64,000 bases of DNA from Cupriavidus sp. U2 (lineage in GTDB: Bacteria > Pseudomonadota > Gammaproteobacteria > Burkholderiales > Burkholderiaceae): assembly GCF_009663685.2 (NCBI RefSeq), contig NZ_RCOG02000002.1:1-64000 (forward strand). Reading direction: 5' to 3'. Below, piece by piece: positions 1 to 8,492 of this stretch. Both the position numbers and the translations under genes were made by a program. A model generated the notes under the pieces. It had not been told where the DNA came from. It did not search any database and saw only the letters and a program-made list of their open reading frames with translations. Within the stretch, counting starts at the first letter, position 1. Each line of letters begins with the position of its first letter.

Positions 1-51
1 GCCGAAGCTCCGTGGCGTTCGCCATCAAGCGCCCACACTTATCGGTTGTTT

Positions 52-65
52 GTTTGTTAAAGAAC
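52..65 (-). promoter_or_regulatory. boxA-like antitermination site of an rRNA leader
   Basis: Read on the minus strand this is GTTCTTTAACAAAC, very close to the boxA element of ribosomal RNA leaders, where NusB/S10 antitermination complexes load. It lies about 60 bases downstream of an rRNA-type promoter on the same strand. The leader continues off the left edge, so the 16S gene itself is not in the window. Confidence 0.7.
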
Positions 66-125
66 CCGAGCGACCGGCTTTGCCGTTCGCTGTCGCTGCG
101 TCTTTTGTCGCAGCGGAGAAACGAG

Positions 126-154
126 ATTATGCAGAGCATTCAACGTTTCGTCAA
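126..154 (-). promoter_or_regulatory. Strong rRNA-type (rrn P1-like) promoter firing leftwards
   Basis: On the minus strand a -35 TTGACG (149-154) and a -10 CATAAT (126-131) are separated by exactly 17 bases, with transcription expected to start near 118. Directly upstream (about 160-180) is an A/T-tract region that could act as an UP element, and a boxA lies downstream. No protein-coding gene follows before the left edge, so this most likely drives an rRNA operon starting just outside the window. The call rests on promoter architecture, not on visible rRNA sequence. Confidence 0.75.
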
Positions 155-432
155 CAGTTTTTGCAGAACTTTTTTCTGCCGGCCGGCGCCGCGAACTTCG
201 CAACGCCAACCTCCTGCCAACCCCGCAACCGTTGTCGCTGCTGCGTTTGCAGCGCGCTTTGTGTTGCGAGGGGGCGAATATTAGATGGGATTGGCCGGGG
301 GCGCAAGCGCTTTCCGCGAAAAGTTCAAAGCGCCCGAATCGGCCCAACTGTCACGGGGAAGACAGCCTTGGTTTCGGAACTGTCCTAAGCTGGCAGCCAA
401 CCTATCAGAAGACGCTGTTGAAGGAGACACCC
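155..432. other. Intergenic region upstream of the acyl-CoA synthetase gene
   Basis: There is no credible gene here. Short open frames that cross it are shadows with no ribosome binding site. The left part holds the A/T-rich upstream region of the rRNA-type promoter, including the inverted repeat GCAGAA/TTCTGC (63 and 74 bases after position 100). The right part ends in the Shine-Dalgarno AAGGAGA (421-427) of the next gene. I could not identify a convincing rightward promoter. Confidence 0.5.
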
Positions 433-2124
433 ATGACGCAATCCGTGCCCATCGACCGTTCATACGTGGTTGGTGCGACCGATATCCCGCTGTCCGACGA
501 TACGATCCCCGCGCTACTGGCGCGCGCCGTCACGGCAAACCCCGACGGTGACGCAGTGATCTTCAGGGAGCAGTCCATACGCTGGACCTGGCGGGAATTT
601 TCCGATCAGGTCGATCAGTTGGCCACCGGCCTGCTGGCCAGGGGGATCTCCCCCGGCGACCGCGTAGGCATCTGGTCGCCAAACCGCGCCGAATGGCTGG
701 TTACGCAGTTCGCGACCGCCCGGATTGGCGCAATCCTGGTCAACATCAACCCCGCCTACCGTCACGCAGAGCTGGAATACGCGCTAAACAAGGCTGGCGT
801 GCGGATGCTGATCACGGCGACCCGGTTCAAGTCGAGTGACTATCTAGGCATGCTGCAGGCGCTGGCACCGGAATTGTCCGATGCGACGCCCGGACAGTTG
901 CGCGCCGCCCGCCTGCCCCATCTAAAGTCAGTGGTTCGTCTGGGGGAAGACCCGACCCCCGGCATGCTCAACTATGCCAGCCTGCTGCAGCCGCCCGAAC
1001 GCGGCGCGCTCGATACCGTCACCCGCCAGCTGGATGCCCAGGACGCGATCAATATCCAGTTCACCAGCGGCACCACCGGCAACCCGAAGGGCGCGACGCT
1101 GACCCATCACAACGTGGTCAACAACGGCCGCTTCGTTGCCATGGCCATGCGCCTGGGTGCCGCCGACCGCCTTTGCATTCCCGTCCCGCTATATCACTGC
1201 TTCGGCATGGTCCTGTCCGTGCTGGCCTGCGTGTCAGTCGGCGCCTGCATGGTCTTTCCGGGCGAGGCGTTCGATCCACTGGCGACCATGCAGGCCGTTT
1301 CCGACGAGCGATGCACCGCGCTGCATGGCGTGCCGACCATGTTCATCGCCCAGCTCGATCATCCGGACTTCCGCCAGTTCGATTTCTCTACCCTGCGCAC
1401 CGGCATCATGGCTGGCGCCCCGTGCCCGATCGAAGTGATGAAGCGAGTGGTCACTGACATGCATATGGCGGAGGTGACCATTGCCTACGGCATGACGGAA
1501 ACCAGCCCGGTGTCGTTCCAGAGCGCCACCGACGATCCGCTCGACAAGCGCGTGGCCACGGTGGGCCGCGTCCAGCCGCACCTGGAATGCAAGGTGGTCG
1601 ATGCCACGGGCGACATCGTGCCGCGCGGCGAGACCGGCGAGCTTTGCACGCGCGGCTACTCCGTGATGCGGGGCTACTGGGACGACGACGAACGCACGCG
1701 CGAGGCCATCCGCGACGGCTGGATGCATACAGGCGACCTGGCCACCATCGATGCGGACGGCTATTGCAACATCGTCGGACGCGTCAAGGACATGCTGATC
1801 CGTGGCGGCGAGAACATCTATCCGCGCGAGATCGAGGAATTCCTGTTCCGCCATCCCAAAGTTCAGGCGGTACAGGTGTTCGGCGTGCCCGACCCCAAAT
1901 ACGGCGAGGAAGTCTGCGCATGGATCGTGCTCAAACCCGGACAGACCGCCACCGAGGACGATATCCGTGCCTTCTGCCGCGACCAGATCGCGCATTACAA
2001 GATTCCGCGCTATATCCGCTTCGTTGAAGAAATGCCGATGACCGTGACGGGAAAGGTGCAGAAGTTTGTCATGCGTGACACCATGATTCACGACCTCGGG
2101 CTGCAGCAGGCCGTCACGGCGTAG
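433..2124 (+). CDS. AMP-binding acyl-CoA synthetase
   Basis: This 563-residue member of the ANL adenylating superfamily is expected to activate a carboxylic acid, most likely a fatty acid, to its acyl-CoA via an acyl-AMP. Visible motifs are the phosphate-binding loop [10 protein letters not shown] near residue 211, the YGMTETSP motif near 351, the hinge region [11 protein letters not shown] near 433 and a C-terminal [10 protein letters not shown] carrying the likely catalytic lysine near 540. The start is the ATG at 433, six bases after AAGGAGA. An open frame continues upstream to 232 but has no family-like residues. Chain-length preference cannot be read from the sequence. A small DUF488 gene follows after 16 bases and may be co-transcribed. 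Confidence 0.9.
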   Translation: MTQSVPIDRSYVVGATDIPLSDDTIPALLARAVTANPDGDAVIFREQSIRWTWREFSDQVDQLATGLLARGISPGDRVGIWSPNRAEWLVTQFATARIGAILVNINPAYRHAELEYALNKAGVRMLITATRFKSSDYLGMLQALAPELSDATPGQLRAARLPHLKSVVRLGEDPTPGMLNYASLLQPPERGALDTVTRQLDAQDAINIQFTSGTTGNPKGATLTHHNVVNNGRFVAMAMRLGAADRLCIPVPLYHCFGMVLSVLACVSVGACMVFPGEAFDPLATMQAVSDERCTALHGVPTMFIAQLDHPDFRQFDFSTLRTGIMAGAPCPIEVMKRVVTDMHMAEVTIAYGMTETSPVSFQSATDDPLDKRVATVGRVQPHLECKVVDATGDIVPRGETGELCTRGYSVMRGYWDDDERTREAIRDGWMHTGDLATIDADGYCNIVGRVKDMLIRGGENIYPREIEEFLFRHPKVQAVQVFGVPDPKYGEEVCAWIVLKPGQTATEDDIRAFCRDQIAHYKIPRYIRFVEEMPMTVTGKVQKFVMRDTMIHDLGLQQAVTA

Positions 2125-2140
2125 TTCTGGAGAATTTCCG

Positions 2141-2536
2141 ATGACCATCCGCATCGTCAGGCTCGGCGAACCGCGCACCCAGGGCGAAGGCCTGCGCATG
2201 GGCACCGTGCGCCGCCCACCGCGCGGGGTGCCGAAAGCCGAATTCGCCAGCCGGGATTTCTACGATGTCTGGTATCCCGTGCTCTCGCCGTCCGCCGAAC
2301 TGGTGTCGGAAGCCCTGGCAGCCCAGGCTGCCAACGATGCCAAGGCATGGCGCGCCTTCGAGAAGCACTTTCGTGCCGAGATGGCCCAGCCCGATGCCAG
2401 CCGCACGCTCGATCTGCTGGCCGCCTTCTCCCATCAGACGAATTTCTCGCTCGGTTGCTATTGCGAGGATGCGTCGCACTGCCATCGCTCGATCCTGCGC
2501 GCGTTGCTGGCGGAACGCGGGGCCGACATCGCGTGA
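2141..2536 (+). CDS. DUF488 family protein (YeaO-like)
   Basis: A 131-residue soluble protein of the DUF488 family, whose biochemical role is unknown. The family hallmarks visible are the N-terminal IRIVRLGEPR strand, a GVPKAEFASRDFYDVWYP segment around residues 29-46, and the C-terminal cysteine/histidine cluster CYCEDASHCHR near residue 106. It begins 16 bases after the acyl-CoA synthetase stop, behind a GGAG sequence, suggesting translation from the same message. No catalytic assignment is justified. Confidence 0.8.
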   Translation: MTIRIVRLGEPRTQGEGLRMGTVRRPPRGVPKAEFASRDFYDVWYPVLSPSAELVSEALAAQAANDAKAWRAFEKHFRAEMAQPDASRTLDLLAAFSHQTNFSLGCYCEDASHCHRSILRALLAERGADIA

Positions 2537-2609
2537 GACCGGCAGGCTATGATGCTGGGCTTCGCCGCGACCCACGTGGCGAAGCCCTCCACTGGCCTTA
2601 TTTACGTCG

Positions 2610-3854
2610 ATGGCACTGAACCTCGTCTGGCTCGGATTCTTCCTACTTTCCTTCCTGGCCGCCTGTGTGCGGCTCATTGGTGGCGACACCACGGTGTTCC
2701 CCGCCCTGTTGACCAGCCTTTTCGACAGCTCCCGCACCGCGTTTGAGATTTCTCTCGGCCTGGTCGGCGTGATGAGCCTGTGGATCGGCATCATGCGGAT
2801 TGGCGAACGCGCCGGAGTCATCGACCTGTTCGCGCGACTGGTGAACCCGTTGCTGCGCCATTTCTTCCCGGGCGTGCCGCAGGGGCATCCGGCGCAGGGC
2901 GCGATGATGATGAATGTGTCCGCCAATATGCTGGGGCTGGACAACGCGGCCACGCCGCTGGGCCTGAACGCGATGCGCGAACTGCAGTCGCTGAACCGGC
3001 AGCCGGACACGGCGACCAACGCCCAGATCATGTTCATCGTGCTGAACACGGCCGGTCTGACGCTGATTCCGACCTCGGTCATCGCCATTCGCCAGGCCAT
3101 GGCCGTCAAGCAGGGGCTGGTCAATTTCAATGCCGCCGACATCTTCCTGCCCACGCTGCTGGCCACGGGCGCGTCGTGCCTGGCCGGGTTGCTGGCCGTG
3201 GCGTGGGTCCAGCGACTGAACCTGCTCAAGCCCGCCGTGCTGGCCGCCTTTGCGGTGGCGGGCGTTGCCGTGGCCGGCCTGTTCGCCTGGCTGCGGCACG
3301 CCCCGCCCGATCAGGTCAGCCAGATGACGGCGCTGGCGGGTAGCGGCTTTATCCTGTCGCTGATCACGCTGTTCCTGGTGTGCGGCGCGCTTCGCCGCGT
3401 CAATGTCTACGATGCCTTTATCGACGGCGCCAAGGAAGGTTTCAGCGTGGCCGTGCAGATCATTCCTTATCTGGTCGCGATCCTGGTGGCGATCGGACTT
3501 TTCCGGGCCAGCGGCTGCATGGACGTGGTCATGCAGGGGCTGACCGCCGGCTTTACGTGGCTGGGGGTCAACACCGACTTTGTGCCGGCACTGCCTGTCG
3601 GGCTGATGAAGATCCTGTCCGGAGCCGGCGCCCGCGGCCTGATGGTCGATGTGATGACCACCTACGGCGTGGATTCCTTCCAGGGGCGGCTTGCCGCCAT
3701 CATCCAGGGATCGACGGAAACCACCTTCTATGTGCTGGCGGTCTACTTCGGCAGCGTCAATGTGCGAAATACCCGGCACGCCCTGGGCTGCGCCCTGTTC
3801 GCCGACGTCGTCGGCATGGGTGCCGCAGTGTGGATCGCCTACCTGTTTCGGTGA
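2610..3854 (+). CDS. Nucleoside-recognition (Gate) membrane protein, SpmA-SpmB fusion type
   Basis: A 414-residue polytopic inner-membrane protein. The first half resembles spore maturation protein A: Gate domain with MMMNVSANMLGLDNAATPLG near residues 97-116. The second half resembles SpmB, with KILSGAGARGLMVD near residue 335 and a GSTETTFY motif near 370. In sporulating Firmicutes these halves are separate genes; in proteobacteria the fusion is common and its substrate is unknown. A related nucleoside-recognition fold occurs in Nup-type transporters, so transport or signalling is possible. It starts 73 bases after the DUF488 gene and is followed by a small-RNA-like element with a terminator. 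Confidence 0.85.
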   Translation: MALNLVWLGFFLLSFLAACVRLIGGDTTVFPALLTSLFDSSRTAFEISLGLVGVMSLWIGIMRIGERAGVIDLFARLVNPLLRHFFPGVPQGHPAQGAMMMNVSANMLGLDNAATPLGLNAMRELQSLNRQPDTATNAQIMFIVLNTAGLTLIPTSVIAIRQAMAVKQGLVNFNAADIFLPTLLATGASCLAGLLAVAWVQRLNLLKPAVLAAFAVAGVAVAGLFAWLRHAPPDQVSQMTALAGSGFILSLITLFLVCGALRRVNVYDAFIDGAKEGFSVAVQIIPYLVAILVAIGLFRASGCMDVVMQGLTAGFTWLGVNTDFVPALPVGLMKILSGAGARGLMVDVMTTYGVDSFQGRLAAIIQGSTETTFYVLAVYFGSVNVRNTRHALGCALFADVVGMGAAVWIAYLFR

Positions 3855-3865
3855 CGTTCCCGACC

Positions 3866-3882
3866 TTGTTGTACGACAACAA
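3866..3882. repeat. Perfect 7-bp inverted repeat (operator-like)
   Basis: TTGTTGT and ACAACAA flank a 3-base centre (ACG), giving a compact dyad 12 bases after the stop of the SpmAB-like gene. The geometry resembles GntR- or LacI-type operators, but no regulator in the window is an obvious partner. It might regulate the small RNA promoter just downstream. Confidence 0.45.
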
Positions 3883-3957
3883 CGGTGATTGTGCTGGCTT
3901 GCAGTCATTTTTTTCGATGCCGCCTGGTGCGTCGCAACAAGTCGTGTATAGTGAAGT

Positions 3958-4017
3958 CTGTCTCCTCCACCACCTCGGTGGATTCCAACCCGCGCACAAC
4001 CTGCGCGGGTTTTTTTT
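3958..4017 (+). ncRNA. Candidate two-hairpin small RNA with anti-Shine-Dalgarno segment
   Basis: A -10-like TATAGT at 3947-3952 is followed by a roughly 60-nt transcribed segment. It starts with a pyrimidine-rich TCTCCTCCACC stretch complementary to Shine-Dalgarno sequences. Then come a first hairpin, TCCACC/GGTGGA (3966-3982, 5-nt loop), and a second hairpin that is a textbook terminator. This design matches the known class of bacterial two-hairpin sRNAs that expose CU-rich anti-SD loops. The -35 is poor and no homology search was possible, so the RNA is a prediction. Confidence 0.5.
3987..4017 (+). terminator. Rho-independent terminator
   Basis: The 10-bp arms AACCCGCGCA (3987-3996) and TGCGCGGGTT (4002-4011) with a 5-nt loop are followed by a run of T to 4017. 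It would end both the candidate small RNA and read-through from the upstream SpmAB-like gene. Confidence 0.85.
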
Positions 4018-4045
4018 ACCCAAAATCCGGGGAATCCCGCCCCGA

Positions 4046-4110
4046 CCGAAGTTCTTTCAATCGTAGAACTTCGGAAATGTGACAATTGCACCGACCTGCG
4101 TCACATTTCC
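4046..4110. repeat. Two overlapping perfect inverted repeats
   Basis: The first dyad has arms CCGAAGTTC (4046-4054) and GAACTTCGG (4066-4074) with 11 bases between. Its right arm ends in GG that starts the second dyad: GGAAATGTGAC (4073-4083) and GTCACATTTCC (4100-4110), 16 bases apart. Both are perfect. The two stems share bases and cannot extend fully together, which is compatible with a switchable RNA structure or with two operators. Confidence 0.6.
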
Positions 4111-4242
4111 CGCCGTTGGTGCGATACCGCACAGTTGCCGGGCAAAGACGGCCGGATTCATGGAAATGTTGCGACGCAGCAATAGTCCCCGTAGAGTGGA
4201 CTCCGTACTCACCCTGAGACGTCCACTCCAACGCCCCCGACC

Positions 4243-6351
4243 ATGCGCCGCGTCCCGCGCTCCCTCTCCTTCTGGCCCGATTCCGCGTTCCTGCAGCGCG
4301 GCGTGGTCTATGCCGTTTCGTTTTTCGCACTGGCCGGCATTGCCTGGCTGACGGGAGACAACGGCTATCTGTGGTCGGCCACGGCTTCGATCTGGACGTG
4401 TCTGGCAGACCGGCAAGGCACGGCCGGCGCTCGCATGCGCGGGCTTGGCGCGGTGGGGATCGGCGGGGCGGCGGCCAGCGTGCTCGGTGCCAGCCTGGCG
4501 TCGTCGCCGCTGATCGCGCTGGCGGTCGTGGTCTGCGCGGGCCTGGTCGCCGGTCTGGCGGAAATACGAGGCCCCGCCGCCGCGCTGTGCTTCAAGCTGC
4601 TCTATGTCGTGCTGATCGCGGCGTGCCTGCAGCCAGTGGCCGAGCCGTCGGTGCTGGTTCATGCCTGGACGGCCGGTGTGGACTATTTGCGCGGCGGCGT
4701 GTTTGCGTGCCTGATCTCGCTGGTGCTGATTCCCTCGCAGCGCGATGCACGGCCCCGGCCAGAGATCACCGCCGTCTACGATGCGCTCCGGCGCTTTGCC
4801 GAGCACCTGGCGGCGCCGGGGGTGCAAGACACCTCGCTATACAAGAAAGAAATCCGCCTGCGGATCGAAGCCGCGCGCGCCGCCGTCATGGGCCGGCGCG
4901 GCATGGTCGATCCGGTCGGCATGCTGCACTACGCCTACGCGGTAACGGTGGCGGACGCCATCTTTGCGCTGCTGATCGTCGCTGGCGAACTGCGCGAGCG
5001 GGCGGGCGGACAGCACAGCCTGCCCCTGGTGTATGCCGCGCGCTGCCTGGCCGATACGCAGGCGCAGGTACGGCAGGCGCTGACCCGCCATGCGCCCGAC
5101 CTGCCCGCCCTGAGCGCCATGCTCGATCGCGATGTGCGCAGGCTGATCGGCCAGCGCGCCAACGCCGGCGCCCCGCCGGCCTATCAGTCCGCCCTCGCGG
5201 CGCTGGCCCAGCATCCATCGTTCGATCGCTGGCGCGAATCGTTTGCCTGGCCCAATGCCGGATTGGCCGGCATCGTCGACCGGATCGGCCATACGCTTGC
5301 CGATATCGCCGCACGTGATGCCAGAATCACGCGACATGCGCTGCGGATGGCGTTTGCCGGCGGCCTGAGCCTGCTGCCATCGCAACTGCTGCAGGTCGAC
5401 CATGGCTATTGGGTGGCTGTCACGGTGATCATGGTATTGAGTCCGCGCCTGCAAACCACGCGGCAGATCTCGTTCCACCGCTTTGCCGGCTCGCTGGCTG
5501 GCGCGCTGCTGGCTTGCCTGGTGGGCCTGGCCCATCCAAGCCCGACACTGGCGCTCGGGTTGAGCGCCATGTTCCTGGCCGCCGCCTACGCCCTGCGGCT
5601 GGCCGGCAGCGCCGGCGGCTTCGCATTCTGCCTGACGCCGGCGGTCATTCTGTTTTCGTGGCTGGGCGAGCCCGCGTCGAGCAGCAGCCATGTGGCGGCG
5701 CTGCGCGGCATGGATACGGCCATCGGATGCCTGATCGCGCTGGCCAGCTATTACATACTGGCCCCGCGCGCCGAGTTGTCGCGGGCGTACCGGCACAGCC
5801 TGGACGCGCTGTCCGTCAATGCCGTCTACCTGCGTGCCGCAATCAGCACCGCCCGCAGCGTCACGCCGGCCCGCATGCGGCTGGAAGCCCTGCGCGTGGC
5901 GGCCGGCAGGGCTTCCACTCGTGCCGAAGACACGCTGGCCCAGTGCGCCGCAGACCTCGACCCACGCCTTGGCGCGGCCCATGCCGCCCTGCATGTCACG
6001 GCGCGACGCATGGCGTCGCTGGCCGGCCTGGTCCGGGCGGGCGCGGAATCGGGTGAAGTGCATGCCGCGCCCGGTGCCGCCATTCAATCGCTGCTCACCG
6101 ATCTGGAAGCCCGCCTGGCCGAAGTGGCCGTTCGGCCGGGCCGTACCGGGGTCAGTGCCGCGATTGCCTCCGCGCGCATGGCGCCGCTGACGCCGTCCGA
6201 TGCCCCGTTCGAGCACTTCCTGGCCGAACAGTGCACCTACGCGGATGCGCATATCGATAGCGCCCATCAAACCGTTTCCCACCTGCGCGCGCTGGCGGCC
6301 GAGCAGGCCGAGGCGGGGCGCGTCCGGCTGCCGGGCGCGCGCGCCGGCTGA
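4243..6351 (+). CDS. FUSC-family inner-membrane transporter (YccS/AaeB-like)
   Basis: A 702-residue membrane protein of the fusaric-acid-resistance family, whose members export aromatic acids and related toxic compounds with proton gradient energy. It shows the typical duplicated layout: an N-terminal block of about six hydrophobic segments (residues ~20-170, including the GVVYAVSFFALAGIAWLTG helix), a cytoplasmic stretch (~175-365), and a second hydrophobic block (~370-510, with DHGYWVAVTVIMVLSP). A long soluble C-terminal part follows. It is a single-gene unit: no membrane-fusion or outer-membrane partner is adjacent. The upstream region carries three inverted repeats that may control it. 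The start at 4243 lacks an obvious Shine-Dalgarno. Confidence 0.85.
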   Translation: MRRVPRSLSFWPDSAFLQRGVVYAVSFFALAGIAWLTGDNGYLWSATASIWTCLADRQGTAGARMRGLGAVGIGGAAASVLGASLASSPLIALAVVVCAGLVAGLAEIRGPAAALCFKLLYVVLIAACLQPVAEPSVLVHAWTAGVDYLRGGVFACLISLVLIPSQRDARPRPEITAVYDALRRFAEHLAAPGVQDTSLYKKEIRLRIEAARAAVMGRRGMVDPVGMLHYAYAVTVADAIFALLIVAGELRERAGGQHSLPLVYAARCLADTQAQVRQALTRHAPDLPALSAMLDRDVRRLIGQRANAGAPPAYQSALAALAQHPSFDRWRESFAWPNAGLAGIVDRIGHTLADIAARDARITRHALRMAFAGGLSLLPSQLLQVDHGYWVAVTVIMVLSPRLQTTRQISFHRFAGSLAGALLACLVGLAHPSPTLALGLSAMFLAAAYALRLAGSAGGFAFCLTPAVILFSWLGEPASSSSHVAALRGMDTAIGCLIALASYYILAPRAELSRAYRHSLDALSVNAVYLRAAISTARSVTPARMRLEALRVAAGRASTRAEDTLAQCAADLDPRLGAAHAALHVTARRMASLAGLVRAGAESGEVHAAPGAAIQSLLTDLEARLAEVAVRPGRTGVSAAIASARMAPLTPSDAPFEHFLAEQCTYADAHIDSAHQTVSHLRALAAEQAEAGRVRLPGARAG

Positions 6352-6468
6352 CGCAGCGGATCGGGGCTTGCCCTGAGACACGGGCCTGCCCACTTGCCAG
6401 GCCACCGCGATTGCCTATATTGAACGGATATCCGCGATTTCCCCGTTCCCGGCAAGACGAGGCACGCC

Positions 6469-6747
6469 ATGGTCGATATCACCTTCCCCAGCGCCGTTCC
6501 CACCTACTGCGGGGCCAGCCTGACGCTGTCCTGCCCCGCCACCGTGAACGGCACCCGGTCGCAATACTCGGTCACGGCAGAAGCACTGGAAGCCTATTGC
6601 GGGGCGCAATCGGCACGCGAGGAGGATCTCGTCCGCGCCTTCACCAGCAACCGCAGGCGTATCGAACAGCTCGCGGAAACGCTATTCGAGCTGACCGAAG
6701 CCCGTGAGATCGTGCTGCGCGGCGGCCATTTCCGGTTCGCCGGCTGA
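6469..6747 (+). CDS. Small DUF1488-like protein
   Basis: A 92-residue soluble protein. The pattern of an N-terminal beta strand (VDITFPS), a central VTAEALEAYCG segment, AFTSNRRRIEQLAE near residues 62-75 and a C-terminal arginine/glycine-rich end looks like DUF1488. That is a small family of unknown function often annotated in Burkholderiaceae. Recognition is by pattern only. It stands alone, 117 bases after the FUSC gene, and faces the convergent universal stress gene across 41 bases. Confidence 0.65.
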   Translation: MVDITFPSAVPTYCGASLTLSCPATVNGTRSQYSVTAEALEAYCGAQSAREEDLVRAFTSNRRRIEQLAETLFELTEAREIVLRGGHFRFAG

Positions 6748-6788
6748 CCTCCGCGCCGGCGGCGCCCGGAACGACTACCTGTCAACGA

Positions 6789-7256
6789 TCAATCGGCGGA
6801 TGCCTTGCCGCGCACCAGCAGCACCGGCGTCGTCGATTGGCGAATCACGGCCTCGGCCACGCTGCCCAGCACCAGACGACGTACGCCCCGGCGGCCATGG
6901 GTGCCGATGACCAGCAGGTCCGCGCCCCATTCGCTGGCGGCCGCATTGATCGATCCCGCGATGTCGCCGATCACGGCCGGATCGGTCACCAGCTTCGTCT
7001 CGAAGGGCACGCCGGCATTGCCGAGCACCCGGCTGGCGGCCTCGAGCGCCTTCTTGCCGCTGTCCACATAGGCCCGTTCGATCTGCGTGGGATCGTAGAA
7101 ACCCGCATCGAACAGCATCACGCCGTTGTCGACCACATAGAGCGCCAGCACGGTGCCGCCGCCGCTGGCCACCCGAATCGCCTCCTGCAGTGCCAGATCC
7201 GACGTGCTGCTGCCATCCACAGCCACCGCGATCTTGCCGTAAGCCTTGCTCGACAT
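6789..7256 (-). CDS. Universal stress protein A family
   Basis: A 155-residue single-domain Usp protein. It starts KIAVAVDGSSTSDLALQEA and ends with the ATP-binding signature GTHGRRGVRRLVLGSVAE (G-2x-G-9x-G-S/T) near residues 124-141, so it probably binds ATP. Such proteins aid survival under stress and stationary phase. The ATG at 7256 is chosen because GGAGGG lies eight bases upstream; an in-frame ATG 57 bases earlier has no family residues. It diverges from the paa operon and shares a 212-bp promoter region with it. Confidence 0.92.
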   Translation of the reverse strand: MSSKAYGKIAVAVDGSSTSDLALQEAIRVASGGGTVLALYVVDNGVMLFDAGFYDPTQIERAYVDSGKKALEAASRVLGNAGVPFETKLVTDPAVIGDIAGSINAAASEWGADLLVIGTHGRRGVRRLVLGSVAEAVIRQSTTPVLLVRGKASAD

Positions 7257-7336
7257 AGCTTTGCCCTCCATTAAGACGTGGAAGCTCGATACTACACGTG
7301 GCGCCGAATCCACGTGTCCATCGTAAAACTCTTAAA

Positions 7337-7383
7337 TTGACCGACCAGTCGGTTTATATTTATATTTAGCCGACTGACCGACC
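7337..7383 (+). promoter_or_regulatory. paa promoter with two TetR-type operator sites (probable PaaR sites)
   Basis: A -35 TTGACC (7337-7342) is followed by an A/T-rich -10 region (about 7360-7367). The perfect palindrome ACCGACCAGTCGGT (7340-7353) overlaps the -35 and spacer, and a related dyad GCCGACTGACCGAC follows the -10 at 7369-7382. This is the layout expected for repression by a TetR-family regulator. The only TetR gene nearby is the one at 12457, linked to the operon, so PaaR control relieved by phenylacetyl-CoA is the likely model. Confidence 0.7.
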
Positions 7384-7468
7384 CCACAACAGTCCGCGCC
7401 GTTCCCGGCCGCGCCAGCGCACCACAAACAGGTCGGCCCCCGCCAAAGACGAAAGTCAAGGAGACGTG

Positions 7469-8479
7469 ATGTACACACAGAGCCTCGACCTGCCAGGCCA
7501 GCCGCAGCATGGGCCCACATCGGCCAACGCCGACCAGGCCGCACGGCAGGCCGCCTTTGACGCGCGCATCGCCGAAGACGCCAAGATCGAGCCGATGGAC
7601 TGGATGCCCGAGGCCTACCGCAAGACGCTGGTGCGGCAGATTTCGCAACATGCGCATTCGGAAATCATCGGCATGCAGCCCGAGGGCAACTGGATCAGCC
7701 GCGCCCCGTCGCTCAAGCGCAAGGCCATCCTGCTGGCCAAGGTGCAGGACGAAGGCGGCCACGGCCTCTATCTATATAGTGCGGCCGAAACGCTCGATGC
7801 ATCGCGCGACGCCCTGCTCGATGGCCTGCACAGCGGCCGCGCCAAATATTCGTCGATCTTCAACTACCCCACGCTGACCTGGGCCGACGTCGGCGTGATC
7901 GGCTGGCTCGTGGATGGCGCGGCGATCATGAACCAGATCCCGCTGTGCCGCTGCTCGTACGGCCCTTACGCGCGGGCCATGATCCGCATCTGCAAGGAAG
8001 AGTCGTTCCACCAGCGCCAGGGCTTTGACGCGCTGTTGAGCATGATGCGCGGCACCGAAGCCCAGCGCGCCATGGTGCAGGACGCCGTGGACCGCTGGTG
8101 GTTTCCGGTGCTGATGATGTTCGGGCCGCCGGACGCGGCGTCCACCAACAGCACCCAGACCATGGCCTGGGGCATCAAGCGCATTTCGAACGACGACCTG
8201 CGCCAGAAGTTCGTCGATGCCACCGTCGAGCAGGCCAGGGTGCTGGGCGTGACGCTGCCCGACCCCGGCCTGGTCTGGAACGACGAGCGCGGCCACTACG
8301 ACTACAGCCCGCTGGACTGGGAAGAATTCTGGCGCGTGATCAACGGCGACGGCCCCTGCAATCGCGAGCGGCTGGCCACGCGCGTGAAGGCGCACGAAGA
8401 CGGCGCCTGGGTACGCGAGGCGGCGCTGGCCCATGCCGAAAAGCGCGCCCGGCGCGCATCCCCGGCCAAGGCGGCCTGA
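7469..8479 (+). CDS. paaA: 1,2-phenylacetyl-CoA epoxidase catalytic subunit PaaA
   Basis: A 336-residue protein and the diiron catalytic subunit of the multicomponent epoxidase that converts phenylacetyl-CoA to ring-1,2-epoxyphenylacetyl-CoA. Visible iron-ligand motifs are QHAHSEIIG, the DEGGH motif in [13 protein letters not shown] (near residue 95) and [10 protein letters not shown] (near 175), as in bacterial multicomponent monooxygenase-like ferritin folds. AAGGAGA lies just before the start; GTG at 7466 is an in-frame alternative one codon earlier. It heads paaABCDE, with only 13-14 bases between most genes. The promoter carries TetR-type palindromes. Confidence 0.96.
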   Translation: MYTQSLDLPGQPQHGPTSANADQAARQAAFDARIAEDAKIEPMDWMPEAYRKTLVRQISQHAHSEIIGMQPEGNWISRAPSLKRKAILLAKVQDEGGHGLYLYSAAETLDASRDALLDGLHSGRAKYSSIFNYPTLTWADVGVIGWLVDGAAIMNQIPLCRCSYGPYARAMIRICKEESFHQRQGFDALLSMMRGTEAQRAMVQDAVDRWWFPVLMMFGPPDAASTNSTQTMAWGIKRISNDDLRQKFVDATVEQARVLGVTLPDPGLVWNDERGHYDYSPLDWEEFWRVINGDGPCNRERLATRVKAHEDGAWVREAALAHAEKRARRASPAKAA

Positions 8480-8492
8480 CCCGGAGACCACC

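Larger units (their letters stand above)
3855..4242. other. 388-bp regulatory intergenic region before the FUSC gene
   Basis: No protein gene is seen. In order it holds an inverted repeat TTGTTGT/ACAACAA (3866-3882), a candidate small RNA with its own terminator (3958-4017), and three further inverted repeats: 9-bp arms at 4046-4054 and 4066-4074, 11-bp arms at 4073-4083 and 4100-4110, and 8-bp arms at 4194-4201 and 4221-4228. The last three lie directly upstream of the FUSC gene and could be operators or RNA structures. Confidence 0.7.

Noticed and set aside
1234..2205. A 323-codon minus-strand frame opposite the acyl-CoA synthetase
   Set aside because: The plus strand is a complete adenylating enzyme with all motifs, and the antisense frame has none.
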